Notes: a model not told the origin generated them from the letters alone. 64,000 nucleotides of DNA from Typha latifolia (GCA_019914945.1 CM034101.1:15759188-15823187); one strand, 5' to 3'; positions 1 to 18,867 are shown, counted from the stretch's first letter. Numbers and translations are program-made.

Positions 1-121
1 GGATGCTCTTCTGGTGACAGTAATTGAAACTGAAAGGAGCAGAACAAGATACAGCCGGAGATGAGATACTACAGCATATCATTTTATGAATATATTCACT
101 CGGTAAAAGAGTGAAACCAGA

Positions 122-296
122 TCAAGTTAAGCTCCATTGAATCGTGCTTGCACCTAGGGAGCTCGAAACATTTGATTTCTCTGCCTGAAAGAGTGCGACC
201 GCAATCCTGCGCTTCTCTTCCCTGGACATTTTAGACGTTCTTCGCTTTCTGCATTCCAGTTTCAGCAATGGTGCATGTGGAGTTCCATCTCTACTC
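122..296 (-). CDS. Possible 3'-terminal exon of an unidentified minus-strand gene
   Basis: Read on the minus strand, a frame opens after a candidate acceptor (TTGAAG at about 297-302) and runs to a TGA at 122-124. It encodes a lysine/arginine-rich peptide that contains KLECRKRRTSKMSREEKRR, followed by a short helix-like stretch and a serine-rich end. The basic, low-degeneracy composition looks like a real C terminus of a nuclear protein. I do not recognise the family and could not join it convincingly to upstream exons. Another plausible exon-like segment with a GTAAGC donor lies at about 693-762. It could equally be a chance frame in non-coding DNA. Confidence 0.3.
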
Positions 297-1237
297 CTTC
301 AAGGACAAAAAGCCATTCATGGAGTTCAAGAGGGAAGGAGCAAAGGTATAACAGTGAGCAAAGAAGGCACCTGGCGAATTCCACCAACTTCTTAGGTTTT
401 GGGGTGGAGAAGTCGAAGTGTAACTGTTGAGCCACAAGTGCCTGAACAGAATACGCGCAGCAGTATTGAAGAAGGGCGAACAGGAAATATGATATAAACT
501 ATTGAAGACGACGAGTTAGGGGGGGATCGATCTCACGGCACTGCGGAATGTCTTGGATACAGTAAGTAATGGCTTGAGTTCCTCATGGCTCAGTTTGCAC
601 AGGATTTGGACCTTTCACGTGCCCAACAAAGATAAGAGGAAAAATATTAGGAAGATGAATAAATTTTAACGACAAGGGAGGGATTTGCTTACCAAAGCGT
701 CCAAAGGAAGGCAGTCGATGGGGAGCATGAGAAGTTGCAGAGAAGGTGAGGCAAATCCATGCTCTGGTATGAGAGGGAAGGTTGGTTCCAATAAGACTTG
801 ATATTTGAATTATCTTAACCGCTAACACTCATCTTCTAGATCAAACAGCAACCTAAGGCTAAGATCAGTTTGATGCTTACCAATCATCTGTACCACCCTG
901 GCATGTTTGGTTGTATGAAAAAAAAAAACATTTGTTTTGGCTTGGCTTGGCTCAAGTCAACAATGCCGTGGCTCAAAAGATCAGTTCCTTTTTTATAAAT
1001 AAATAATAATAATAATAATAAAAAGATCAGCCCTGCGGTGTTGGGTTGTAGTGGCTTGGAACAGTTCGATACGGGCTCAACTATAGGAGCGTTAGGCCCA
1101 ATTGTCTAGTCCATCATTTTTTATTCTTTGATGCCTAGGTGGCTTCATATCAAGGGATAATTGGCTCTCTGTCCGAATTAGTTTGATGCTTTAGTTTCTC
1201 ACTTTTGTTTAGAGAACAAAAAGAAAAGTAAAAAGTA

Positions 1238-1271
<34 letters not shown>

Positions 1272-1846
1272 GCAGGAACTATAAGGATTCTGCATTCAGG
1301 ACCTCTTATATTTTATCAAATTTTAGTTTCAATGTCACTTTTATTTTCAGAAGAATGTATATATATATATTAATCAATTGCCACTGGTACAAAAAGAATT
1401 GCTAATATCAGTGATCAAAATACGTACAAGAGGATTCGAGTATATACCCTCTTCCCAAGTGCAACAACTGTAACCCATAATCTGATCGGAGTTCACAAGT
1501 CAATATGCATGGAAATTAGCTTCACGAAATATACAGAAAATATAGAAAGAGGAGGAAAGAAATAATCAAATGAGAGAATCACAGTGCGTGATGAGCTATT
1601 TTCAATCTTGATAGCGCTGACGAGCAACACAGAATTGGACTCATGATGAGGTTGGGAAGCGGTCGAAACGATTACTAAGATATGATTGGAGTTTCTTGGC
1701 TCGAATCTTAGGTTGCGGTGTCACAACAGACCAAACCCAGCGTCGAACCAGCATCCAATAATTATAACAACTATCCGCAATCTAGCTTCGTATTCCCGAG
1801 CCCTACCACCAGGATCTTAATAAGAATCCCATCACTCTCACTCTCA

Positions 1847-1880
<34 letters not shown>

Positions 1881-2103
1881 ATCTCAATCTCACACTCAAG
1901 CCTCCCAAGTGTATAAACTGCTCCATATTAGTAAAAAATAAAAGAAAAAGAAAAAGAAATCCCGCAACCAAGTCTCCATCACCAGATAACTCCGCCCGCC
2001 GCCCTCAATCTTTACCCCTCTTCATCTATATCGCGTCTAACGCGCGGGCACACACATAACTCCTCTTTGAATCTTCCAGCCCCCATCGATGACCGAATAA
2101 TTC
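297..2103. other. Gene-poor stretch with AAT and CTCACT microsatellites
   Basis: No gene is supported beyond the candidate exon to its left. The stretch carries short (AAT)n tracts near 999-1020 and 1240-1268, an AT tract near 1357-1370, and a CTCACT/CTCTCA hexamer-like array at about 1829-1893. The last few hundred bases are probably the promoter and 5' leader of the small membrane protein gene that starts at 2104. The overlapping reading frames in the CTCACT array are low-complexity artefacts. Confidence 0.5.
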
Positions 2104-2451
2104 ATGAGCACTTCCAAATCCTCCTCTTTAAGCCGGGGAGGAGACCGCGACGCCTCGCTCTCCTCCATGGAGCTGGGCCTCCAAAGCAAGGAGACCATTA
2201 TTAGCTCAACCACCGCCACAACTAGAGCCGACCTCTCGACGGGCGGCACGGTGGCGGCGGCGGCGGCGAGGGCGGTTGCGGTCACGTGCCTCCTGTTGCT
2301 CGGCCTAGGTGGCGCCGCGCTGTTGGTCTGGTGGGCCCTCGCGTTCCACCAATCGAACGAGCAGCTGTGGATGGTCCCCGTCAGCCTCGTGCTGCTCGGC
2401 ACGCCCGTGATCACATGGCTCTCTGTGTTCGCCTCCGCCGCTAGCAGATGA
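2104..2451 (+). CDS. Small two-helix membrane protein, unknown function
   Basis: This intronless frame encodes 115 residues. The first 45 or so are hydrophilic and rich in Ser/Thr. A first membrane segment follows at about residues 56-80 (VAVTCLLLLGLGGAALLVWW), then a short polar loop (HQSNEQ), then a second segment at about 89-112 (LWMVPVSLVLLGTPVITW). The third codon positions are strongly GC-rich compared with the flanking AT-rich DNA, which supports real coding. The start is the first ATG after the upstream low-complexity leader; a second in-frame ATG lies at 2167. The layout resembles small uncharacterised plant proteins with two hydrophobic helices. I do not recognise a named family and assign no function. 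Confidence 0.65.
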   Translation: MSTSKSSSLSRGGDRDASLSSMELGLQSKETIISSTTATTRADLSTGGTVAAAAARAVAVTCLLLLGLGGAALLVWWALAFHQSNEQLWMVPVSLVLLGTPVITWLSVFASAASR

Positions 2452-5400
2452 TTAAAATCTTCTTACCATTAGTCTCTTGCCTCTTAATCATATTACGGTA
2501 ATTACTTCCATCTCCTTTCATTTGAGTCGAATTTTTATCCTCGATCATATGGAACTCGTTTTGGTACAGATGTAATCGAATTGGGGTACTAAAAAAGATG
2601 ATATAATATTTTTAGTTTTCCCGAAACGAGAGAGAAAGCTTCTCCCACTGTAATGAACACCAAATCGCAGACCGTATGTTGGCCCTATTGCCGCAATTTC
2701 CTACATCCGGTTACGTGTCAGACCTTGGTTGTCAAATGTCAACAATATCGTCTAGTAAAGCACACAGTTTTAGTATTAAAGCAGATGGGTTATAATTATG
2801 GATAGATAATTTTGACCGATGACTTGTCTGGTCGATTCCAAAGTCTAAAGGTTCGATGGGATTATTTCTGAAGATCATATGGTTTTTATTTTTACAGAGG
2901 GGTATTGCTCGGTTACCAAATAGATAGTCCCACAATGGTCTATTAATTTGCCACTCGATATGTCAATTAACCTACGTCATAAGTGGCTGATAACTGAGAA
3001 GCTCAGGTAGAGCTTCAAAATTGTTTTTCTCCTCTCTCCTCTCTCAGCAATTTTAGGTGGGAGGTGTGAGATATTTTCTACTCCAGGAGATATTTTCTTT
3101 CGTCGCTCATCTCCACTTCGTCGCTACTTTCTCGTTGTTGTCACCACTCCCCTCCCCTCCACCGTTGTCGCTCCATTCCTCTCCCCCGTCATTGCACCTC
3201 TCTCCTCTGCCAACATGCTTTAGGAGTTGCTGCCGAACTGACAATGGTCTAGGCTTGTCGGATTCGGTGGAACCTTTTTTCCTCATTTTACTTCTATTTT
3301 GTGTAGATTTGCTTGTTGGCTTGCCTAGATTTAATGTCCTAATGATGGAAGAGCTAAAAGTTGATCATTTTACGCTACTGTAATAATTTGGCATATATTT
3401 TAACTTATTTTTTGTGTGCTCTTTGGGCTTAATATGTTGTTCTTTGTGGGGGTGCTTTTGCCATGAGTGAGGGTGTTGGTGGCAGTAACAATGTGACTTC
3501 AAAGCGTCACAAAAAACCCGATCGAAAATAAATAAATGAATTAAATAAACTTATAGATTTTTGAATGTCTTGTCGAATTTGAACTGTGCTGTACCCAGAT
3601 TTGCGCGTGTGTGTGTTAAGTTGCATAGTAATTTTTAGCCATAAAATAGGTACCTATTTTGGGACCCAAAGCCTATAAAAAGTTAGTCACTTATATACCA
3701 TACTAATATTTCTCAAATATCTAATATGATACTAAACTCACTTATGTTTATTTTTCATTGTCATGATACCCACTTTAGAGCCAATTTTCATTCATTTTTC
3801 TTCATGAATTTGATTAAGTGAATATATGACAATAAAGTACTTTTTGAGCTAAAATAATTCCACCATTAAACCATCATTAATAATGTGTGAGTCTCACTTA
3901 AAACTTAACTCAAAGTTAATAAAAAAATTATGTCAAATACATGAAATTACTAACAGAGGGTTTGTTTAAATTATCTCTCATTTTTTTTAAGATCCGAATA
4001 AGAAATGTTAGTTCATATAATTATAGTTATCTTTATCACCTAATGTTGAATTGATTAGAGATCAAATCCTTGGATTATTAGTTCAACTAGTGGATCACCT
4101 TTTTATTTAGTAATACCTTAAATATTTGAATAATGTATTCATAGTTCTAAATATTTCTAAAAGCTAAAACATATATCTAGAGAAAATTAAAGGTAATGGC
4201 AATTGTATTTTTTTTCTTATTGTGTTGCTACTTTTAAACTAATATTATAGTATAAGTACATCAAATCATATGACTTATGACCTGTACAAAATCTTATCTT
4301 AATACACTTTTAATTTTAGGACTAAATTATGCAGTGCAAATAAAAAATATAATTAAATATTAAGGACAACTATATAATTCTAGAAAAATTAAGCAATACA
4401 ATTTGAACGCAAAACAAACCCCCTACGAGTTATACAGTTCGCTTATTGGACCACCCAAAGAATAACTGAGTTTTAACGAGTCAATTATATTTCCAATTCT
4501 ATAACAAAACCGAGTCGATGCGATAATCACTTCAATCAAGGTTCAATTAAACAGTAGCAATAATTTAACTACACGAGGTCTTTGTTCCCTTGTTCCAGGC
4601 AACCATTGGGAGGAGTCTAATTAAACGAGCACCAAACTCCCACCCACATGGGATCCCAAATTCTTCTATCAATCAGTAGGTGCGATTCATTCAATTCTTT
4701 ATTCCACCATGAGGGAAAGCTCTTAGATAAGATTCATTCAATTCAAAACCAGATTAATATAAATCTGATACCCATTAAACAAAAATAACAGGGAAAAATA
4801 TTTTGAACAAGTCTTACCAAAATATCAACAGCACACCCGAACTGCTTATGATATTAAACGTTCGTAATTTAGTTAGGTGGTTTGTACTTGGGCAAGGAGA
4901 GCCCAGGACCGGTGGGATTTGGGGGCAATGTTAACTTATTAAAAAGCCTATAAATATAGTGGATAGTTAGCTAAGCCTAAGCTACCAGTTAAATGTAGTG
5001 TACCTTTTGAAGCTACTGCATATATACCTAATTAATCTAGCTACTAGGACGTATTAAAATATATTAATTATGAATGGATGGAGGCTGTTTGACCATCAAA
5101 TACATGATGGTAACATGAGCACAGGACCTAGAACACATGCATATGAATCGATCGATCCCACTACTTAGATATTATGGTTGATAGTCGACGCTGATAGAGA
5201 CATGCATATATAGCTGGGAATAACGAGTGAGATCTTTTGCTCCATTTATGAGATAATATCATAACTCCAACTATTTATCTAATATATATGCCTTTGCAGT
5301 GCCCAAAGTTAGAAATTTATTATTGACAAACTTTTAAGATTGTGAACCCTCTTTTCGTTTAGGATTACATTTTTTTTCTTATTCTAGATTACATAACACT

Positions 5401-5789
5401 ATAATTTTACTATTGATTTGACTAATAGTATTTTAAAAATAATCTCTTTTCCCTCGTACAATCATATATCTTATTCCACAAACCAAAATTTTCGACTATA
5501 TCAATTTCGCTTTTTAATCTTTTATTTATATCCTCTCTCTTATCACCTATATATTTTATTGCATATGCATTATATACCTATAAGAAATAATTTTTAATAA
5601 AAAGGCTCACGCCCTGTTTCATTGAAACAAATAAGCCAACACCAAGTAAGTTTTTCAAATGTCTAGGTAAACTACCCAAGACCACAGTAGCAGCATATCC
5701 CTCAGAAAGAAGAAAAAACAACCAAATAGATCTTCCAAGCACTAAACAGCTATCAGAGGGAAGCAAATTATCACAGACCTATCCAAACA
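2452..5789. other. AT-rich intergenic DNA, nothing recognised
   Basis: About 3.3 kb of AT-rich sequence without a supported gene. Short open frames, such as one at 3057-3383, are pyrimidine-rich and low in complexity, and I do not consider them coding. I saw no terminal inverted repeats or LTRs. Confidence 0.5.
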
Positions 5790-7185
5790 AAATATCACAA
5801 CCACCCACCTATTCCAAACAGAAATATACAAAACACAAACACATAGACCAGAACATCACAGACATAGTTCTGTTAATCAAGTGAACAAAATGAAATAAGT
5901 TCTTTTTTTAGATAAAACCACCATCCTTCAATCTTCTACGAGGCCCAGACCTTGAGTCATCATTTTTGCCTTCTTCAGCGCCTCCTATCCTTGAAGTTTT
6001 GCTCAGCAAAAGAATAAGGATGTTATTATGCTGAAGGTCTTCCACAAATATAAATTTATCTCTAAAAATTCTGTTATTTTTCTCCTGCCAAACACTCCAA
6101 ACAAGGACAACAACCCAACTGAGAGTCTCATTGTTAATCTCTTTCTTCTGTTACAGCTTTGTATCAAGGAACCAATCTCTTGCATGCTAAGGAATACTGG
6201 TCATGCCAGTAGCAATCACCACATCGCATAAAGAGATGATCAACATATTCCTCTCTAGCATAGAATACACAATCAGTGTTACCAGTCCAACCTCTCTTCT
6301 TCAGATTATTTTTTGTCAAAGTCTTGTTCTGACACATCAGCCACAAGAAAAGTTTAACTTTTAAAGAAATCTTCAACTTTCAAATTTTCTGTATAGAATG
6401 AGAAATAATCCCACCATTGTTGAGAAATTTCTAAAGGAATTTAATCATGTAAATCTCATTACTCTCAAGCCTCCAGTTAAGCACATCCCTGTTATCAATC
6501 AAATTTAAGCCACTATCCTCCACCATCAGCTTTATTTCCGACTCATCATCTTTTTGCTGATACATAAGAAATCGTCTATATCTCAGGTTCCAACGAGTAT
6601 CAGACCAAACCTCATGAGTTGGAGCCTTATCATCCCACGCAATTTCAAAAAATTGAAAATATCTGATAGCCATGCTACATTCACCACACCAGATATTTTG
6701 CTAAAACTTAACAGACTTACCATTTTAAATTGTTCAACTAGCTCCAATCTGAAATAATCTGTCATTTGCAAAACACCTCTTCAAAAGGAGAAAATCTTGC
6801 CGATCTAGTCAATTGAAGTCCTCAATTTTAATATTTCTATAATACCATTGCATAACTAGCTCTGCCCATAATTGATTTTCAGAGTTAAGAAGTTGCCACC
6901 ACTATCTATTTTCCATTGAACTAGAGAGTCCTTTTTTTTGAAACATACGTTTCTTTCCACAAAAAAGCCCTCCTTAACTTATCAATCCTTGTCTTCACCC
7001 ATTTAGACATATTAAAGGATAAAAAATATAACCGAATAGAACTCAACACCTAGTTAATCAATATAATTCTTCTTCCAACAGTTTTCCTTTTCAACTTGTA
7101 AGCCTCTTTTCCATCTTCCCTATGACTGGCATTCAGTCACATTTTTGCAATTTTCTGTCATGAAAATGCAGACCCAGATACTTAC
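5790..7185 (-). mobile_element. Decayed LINE (non-LTR retrotransposon), RT C terminus and zinc-binding domain
   Basis: On the minus strand, broken frames give the typical order of a plant LINE ORF2 C-terminal half. About 7140-6960 resembles the post-catalytic RT segment (a Gly-Lys-Leu stretch, then a CLNG..R..L..GGLFCGKK-like stretch). About 6800-6430 gives a degenerate linker. About 6376-6170 matches the reverse-transcriptase zinc-binding module: KISLKVKLFLWLM, then KKRGWTG, then a Cys and a VDHLFMRC motif. Stops and frameshifts interrupt it throughout, so it is inactive. No poly(A) tail or target duplication was identified, and the ends are approximate. Confidence 0.75.
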
Positions 7186-7846
7186 TAGGAAGCTTCTCCA
7201 CCTACAAGAAATAATATCACTTTAATTTAAATTTATAACAAATAATGAATATTTAAATCGATTTTGACTAATTATTTATATTTTACCTCAACTTTGTGTT
7301 ACATCAAAAATATTTGTTACACTATAATTTTAAATTATAAGAATATCTTACTTTAAATTAGAGGTATAATTTTAAAGTGAGAATCTAGAATACTTACCTT
7401 TAAATTGTATCTTAATCTCAGAGAAAGCGATGCCTTAGTATTAACTCTATTACATCATCAATTAACTCAAAAGCTTAATTTTAAAAAATATATATTTAAT
7501 ATTTTAGCACTTTTATTATTATTATTATTTTTTGGGGGGGCTATAACATTTTAATTGACTGAATAATAAACTTAAATAAATAACAGATTTGATAGATTTA
7601 AAATTAGGATCTATGTTTTAATACCATGTTAACTCATAAGTTACTTCACAGTGTTAAATTCTTAGAGAACAATATTCTCTATATTTTATTATTCTAACAA
7701 ACCCTAAACGTTGGACTTGGTGGTCAATCTTTTGTATTAGACTCAAGACTCTTATTTTCTTAAGCTTCCAATTATTGTACTCTATAGTTGGAATAACGTA
7801 TGTAAGCTCAAAATATTAAGCAACCTGACTTGGAAGTCATGAAAAT

Positions 7847-7885
<39 letters not shown>

Positions 7886-10291
7886 AGTCAATTTCCACTC
7901 ATCGGTCGCCGAGATCTCTAGAACTGCGTCCAGTCAGTTTCTTGACATATATTTATGAGGAAATTAATCGAGCTTGTGGACTAATATTTTAGTAATCAAT
8001 TAACACCGTGACAAACAAGCCAACTAGTTTGTGATCGAATTGATTAGTTGATTATGGATTCCGAAAGCTAGGGCTGGAAAAACTGGAACCCAAAGTATAT
8101 ATGCCAATTCGGGAGTCTTCGGAAGGTTCGAATATTCCCTTCCATCGTTAGCTGTGTTTTGGAATTCGGCAGGATAATATAGAATCTCTTGCATCTTTGT
8201 TGTGGGAAAAAAGAACAAAGTATATAAAGTAGGAAATTGCTTTAATTTGAGGCTACGAGCCTGGATTGGTCCAAATGGGCAATGGGCTCATCCAAATCAG
8301 AGCCGAATCTAGCCGCAGCCCGAGCCCAATTTATTTTGGGCTAGCGAGCCTAACGAGGTCTGGTTGCGATCTATATTGCGTTCGATTCCAGGGTTGCAAA
8401 TATCGACTCATCTCTTTAAAGCAAATAATTAAAAGCTCCCTCGCTCTCGCTAATATTTACTAGTCGACCATTGCATTTTGCTTTAATAAAATAGAGAATA
8501 TTTATTTACTTTTATACATAAAAATAAATAAAACCTAAAGTACCTCTCATTTGATTTTTAATCTATTTTTTTTCATTTATAATTTATATTAATCTAAATT
8601 TTTTTTTCAAGATTAGTGTCATTTACATCTTAAGTTATTTTTAACTCATCTATATAACAACTGAAGTTGATTAATAAGTACCTATATAAAGTATGCCAAT
8701 AAATAATAAAGACATAATAGAGGGTTTTCAGAACAAATTTCTCTAACTTCTTAATCAATCGTAATCACGGTATCATTCTCTATTATGTCGTGTCGTGGGT
8801 TTGGTCTCGTCTGCTATTGGTCGGTGGAAATAGGTCGGGCATGGGTCCCATGCATGTGCATAGTAATGTACAAGGAGTGATTGCTCTTTGTGTAGGCGAT
8901 AGGAAAATTCTGCAGACAGAAAGCTTTCATTAACAAAAGGACGTGTAACCGAACATGTGGTGATGTGCTGAGGTGAAGGAGGACGTTTTTAGGATAGCGG
9001 TAGGCACCGATTTCATTCATTCAATAAATAAATAAGACGAAAACCTTTTGACACAACTTTAGTTTTTCTTTTTTATAACAGTAAAACAACATAACAGTAA
9101 AAAACATAATACTAAGCCCCATTGACGACGAGGTGGCAACCAGGAGCTGGCCGCAAGGGAGAGGAGGGACGAGAGGTTAGAGATGACAAGAGAGGGAGGA
9201 GGGAGGTGGATCGGAGAGGTGAGAGGAAAGTCTGCCACAACAGCGGGGAGGGGAAAGTGGGAGCAGTGCACTCAGGTTCAAAGGTATAATCTCCCAGATC
9301 CTCTCCTAGCCACACGGGATAGGAATAGGAAAGGAAAGGAGTGGGGGAAACCTTCTTTTTAAAAAGGGTAGAAGGCTTGCGGTCAAATCCTAACAGAGAG
9401 ATCGGTGCACGAGCACCAAATCGGTCGGACGGTGGCATTACATTATAACCACGAGTAGAATTTAAGATGAGAAAGGGGCGAGTGACGCGAGTCTCAAGAC
9501 ATGAAGCTGAAAATGTTTATTTTATATATATAAAAAAACAGAGAGTGGCTGAGTGCTCTTTTCAGGCTACTCGTCAATAGAAAATATCGATAGACGAAAG
9601 TGGGCCGCGTTGAGTGACCAGAGAGTTTTGTTGACATCTCTATTATTGCATAATGTCACATTCTTTCTCCCGTACTGTCCTATTCCTCTTAAGACTACCA
9701 AATTTACAATTTTGTCACTCAATCATTGATGGCTCTACCGAATAAGTTGTAACTAGGATTAATTAAATCTCTCGTTTAACTATAGAGAATCTCTGACATA
9801 TCGCTTTCTATAAATTATGAAATTAATATATACTAAAAAAAAAGTTTTAAAAAAAAAGGTGTATATAAAAAGTTCTGTGTTATTATTTCCAAGATTTTAT
9901 ATAAAAAGTAGAAAGAAGTATAAGAAATTAATATTTGGCATGTGCACCCTGAAACATTTGTTTTTATTGGCTCCAGCCCCCGATGAGGTTGCATGATTAG
10001 CTCTCAAATAAAACAGAAACATAGGAGAATAAAATGGAAACATTCGAAACACTTTCATAAAGACGCAGGGGTATTTTGGTCATAGGAACCCGGCTGGTTG
10101 GACAGAATTTATCGGGCGCTGCGGTGGACCCTGTCCATTATCTCCTCCCCTACCTGGATAACTTCCTCCTTCAAAACCCAATGCCGTCCTCTTCTTCTCC
10201 TCCATCTCCTTCTACTTTTCTTTCTACCATTTATGGGATTATAATTACAGCCACATCAATCGCACCTCAAGAGAAGAATAAAAGAGCAGCT
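7186..10291. other. Intergenic DNA upstream of the CIPK gene
   Basis: No supported gene. It contains a TA microsatellite at about 7855-7882 and AT-rich DNA. A GC-richer patch at about 9110-9440 has an open frame on the minus strand (108 codons) that looks like low-complexity Pro/Ser/Leu coding or an old repeat. Bases from about 10080 to the CIPK start are probably promoter and 5' leader. Confidence 0.45.
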
Positions 10292-10323
10292 CTCCTCCTC
10301 CTCCTCCTCCTCCTCCTCCTCCT
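10292..10323 (+). repeat. CTC trinucleotide microsatellite in the CIPK 5' leader
   Basis: About ten CTC/TCC units lie 20 bases before the CIPK start codon. Pyrimidine-rich trinucleotide arrays are common in plant 5' leaders. Confidence 0.9.
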
Positions 10324-10343
10324 GTCTCTCACCTCCAGTAGGC

Positions 10344-15171
<4,828 letters not shown>

Positions 15172-15662
15172 TTTCAATCCTATTGCATCCGGAGAAAGCT
15201 TTAGGTATTGCCATCCTTAAATTTTCCTTTTTCCAGTTTTGTTTTCCATTAATTCCTAGTTTGTTATTGCAGGTGATAACATGACAATTTTCTATGCATG
15301 TATATGAATCCCCTCCGCACATTCCTCAAAATAAGGCCTTTCGATGGAGAATGTAACTATATTGTAAATACTGTTCCATAAACACTTCCAAGACTGTTCT
15401 TGGCCATAATCTCAGTACGCTACAAAGGTTACAGAGGTAATCATCAGGTTAGAGCCAATATTAAGAAAGGGAAAGTCAGGATTTTTCTGCATTAAGACAA
15501 TGCTAAAAGCACAAAAAGCAAAGGGAGACTTTGATGGCATTTTAAAAGTACTTTTAATATAACTTCCTAATATATACATTGGTTATAAATAATTTATCCC
15601 CTAGGGAATAGAGCACAACAACACGTATTCATCAATTTAAAGTATATGGACAAATTTCAACC
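15172..15662. other. Convergent 3' intergenic space
   Basis: This 491-bp gap separates the stop codons of the convergent CIPK and TatD genes. It presumably holds both 3' untranslated regions and poly(A) sites. No other feature was seen. Confidence 0.6.
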
Positions 15663-18600
15663 TTACGAATGAACTTTCGAACCAGGATAAGAGAACAAGC
15701 GAGTAGCATTTCGGCAACTCAACTCTGCAAGTTCCTCCGCAGGCATCTCGAGCAACATGGCGACATAATCCAAAACCTGAAAACCGCTTGTTATATTTCT
15801 TGCATAATTTAGCTACAATATCCAATGTTACCACTGTTCAGAAAATGTGAGTACCTACAAACACGGAAACTATGAAATGATGTGCTTCATGGAAAAACAG
15901 TGCTTGGTGAATTACCTTTGCAGTCTATATTGTAAAAGGTGTGTCCTGTAAGAAACCTACATTGTCAATTGATAAGACAATAAAACTTAAGAGGAACTTG
16001 TTCTTCAAGACACCAAATTGTGAACTTAAGGGACACAAGATTAGGAGAGGTTATATGGTTTATATTTGAGTTCCCCAGTGATACTGGAAGATGAATCTCT
16101 AAACTTATGGGTATTTTTGGTGATCAATTTTTCTTTTTGTATAATGAAAATCTATTATTATTAAACCTTTTTCAAGAGCTAAAGTTTTTTTTTCAAGAAA
16201 AATTGGTTATCGACTGGCTTCTTCGTGTGTTGATGTTCCTCAATATCTTTATTTCATGTATTTGCAAGCCACATCTTCTGCTAACTCGGGAAACCATTAG
16301 AAACCTCCAGCTCTTCTGCTGGCAACTGTCTGCCATCGTGTTCATGTACATGCTAGACTCTACAAAATTAACTGGCTAGATTTCCAGTGAGGAGTGAATT
16401 TTCTTTTCCTTCCAAATTGAATAAGGGAGAAGATCAAATTGACTTAAAGAATGTAAACAAGCAGACATAAAGTTGATGGGGAACCATGCCCAAGTGCTGA
16501 AGGTTGTATGTAAGTTCTTGAATATCAATGATGCAATTATGAACCAACAACTCTTACCCTGTGAATGTTAGCAGGATGATTCAGGGCATCCTTCGTCGGC
16601 TCAGAACCTGTATCTTTGTGCTGGTTCTGTGGCTCTTCTGGATTTAAACCATAAGTAGGAACTTCTAACAAAGAATCTGAGTTCAACTTTGGCAATGCAT
16701 CTGGTGCATCAGTCTCGATCAAAATTCTGTCAAGAGGTACCTAAAATGAGAGCCTATAATTTAGTAGACAATCTTTGCAAGCTAGAAACAAATGAAATCT
16801 ATTAGCATAATAGCATATCTACTTACTGATTTTACCATCTTCTTTGCCTTTTGCTTTTTCATGGTCATAAGAAATCCAGAAAATGAAAAGTAACAATTAA
16901 AATTTGCAAGGCCGGCAACCATCTCTGCAGATCCGAGATATGAATGCAAAATAACACCTGCTGGGAAAGGTCCAGTGCATCTGGCCATGAAAATTCCGTG
17001 TTATTTATGTGGAATAAAACAAAAGGTGCACAAAACTGTCAACTATGTCAAAAGGAGGATCACAAAAGACAAAACTATGATTATTACTGGGATGTGAATA
17101 TCTGAACCACTCCTGTGGGCAATATTTGCCCACAGTTGAATGCTGCAAAACACAGAGGCATACTGGAAATAAAGATCTAGAGCAATTCACATATTAGAGA
17201 CACAGAGAGAGGAGGAAAGGAAACAGGGAGTAATCTGCTATTACTCAACGTGAAGATATAAAAGCTCTTGTATGCATAACATATATAACCTACTCCTGGA
17301 TCAAGTTCGAATATTCAGTCTAAGCCAACCAGATCATATATAGATACATAGGTAAACGAATAAGCATGTACAGTACTTTTCTATTACAGAAATATCTTCT
17401 CAAAAATATTTCCATGAAAAAGGAAACAGAAAAATGTTCAATATAGGTTAGAGAGTTTGCCCAAATAAAATATTTCGTGAACAGATAGAAAATTAATAGC
17501 ATAACCCTTAAATGGAACTTACTTCAATATATCCAAGAGGTCTCCAAAGGCACGTACACAATGGACACTAACTGGTCTCTCTAATTCTTTGGCAAGTTCA
17601 AGCTGTTCCTGGAAAACTTCAACCTATGGTGGAATTAAGGAAAAAAAAAAACTGTCTAACTGCAGCCATATTTGACATAGTGGCTATGCTAGTGAAGGAT
17701 ATAACTGAATTGGCAAGAAAACTGAAATAATGACAAAAGAAACAATATTTGCAGTAATCTTATCCATCAGATGGCTGAACAAGATCCTCTAATGCTGTTC
17801 CCATTCAATCAAAGAGGTTGCATGAAAAAAAAAACAATAAAGTAGCAAGCAGGAAAAAAAAAGTTCCAAAATTTAAGTTGTACATGCTGGATAACTGAAG
17901 ATTGCAATCAAGCATACCTGCTCCCCAAATTCAATATTCTTGCCATGTGAACCCTTATCCAGACCAATCTACACAATAAATCATATCAATTAGTAAATAT
18001 GACTTGTATGACCACAACATGCGTAGAGAAACCAAAAACACTTTACCAAACACAAAGAAAGCTCAAGAATAGATTCTACAATAAGGAAATTGTAAAATTA
18101 TATGAAGGGTAAAAACAATGAGCAAGTATTCGATATCAAAAGGAAGAAGATAAGAAATAAGTGCAAACTGCAAAGCTTAACACAACTCTCATCACACTGT
18201 CGAGTATATTTCAATTCTAAAACTTCAATATGGTATGATATGATTTCATTAACAAATCAGTCTAATTTACTTCAAGCGGTTCTTAAATCAATATCGTACA
18301 TTGTAGCGAGTTCTGATACAATAAACATGTACAAGTTGACTACCAAGAATCAATAACCAAGACCAAAAGAAAAATAAAAAGGAAAAGGAAACCATAGTGA
18401 ACTCACCTCACCAACTGCAGCTGTAGGTGTGTCGGCAAAGAACGCCTTCAGTGATGTGAACCAATTAGGAGATCTCTCGGCGACAAACCTGCTTTAACAC
18501 ATACATAGGTAAGACTTCAATCCATCTAGGGACTGTAGAGAGATCGAATACGAAATCTTCCACAAGACTTGCCAAGGATGTAGGCCAAAGCAGGGGATTA

Positions 18601-18867
18601 TGGAAGGGTACTCCTCCGCCATCTGTTTGACGATATACCAATCCTTCTGCATCAGATAAAAGATCGCAGATGTCAGAATTTTCGTCTAATACCGATATCA
18701 AGAAAGCATCCAAAACCGTACCTCGGAGACGCCATTGACAGCGAAGCGAGTAACGCCGGAGTCAAGAGCCGCGCGGATGAGCTGGGGAGCGACGGCCGAG
18801 ATCCTCGCGTCTTGGAGGTGGCAGTGAGCGTCGAATAGCTTCACCGCCCTCGCTCGGCACACACCGC

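Noticed and set aside
3057..3383. 108-codon open frame on the plus strand
   Set aside because: It is built largely on CTCC/CTC low-complexity sequence and has no domain or splice context.
9112..9438. 108-codon open frame on the minus strand
   Set aside because: Pro/Ser/Leu-rich, no domain, and embedded in GC-richer repeat-like DNA. Coding is not supported.
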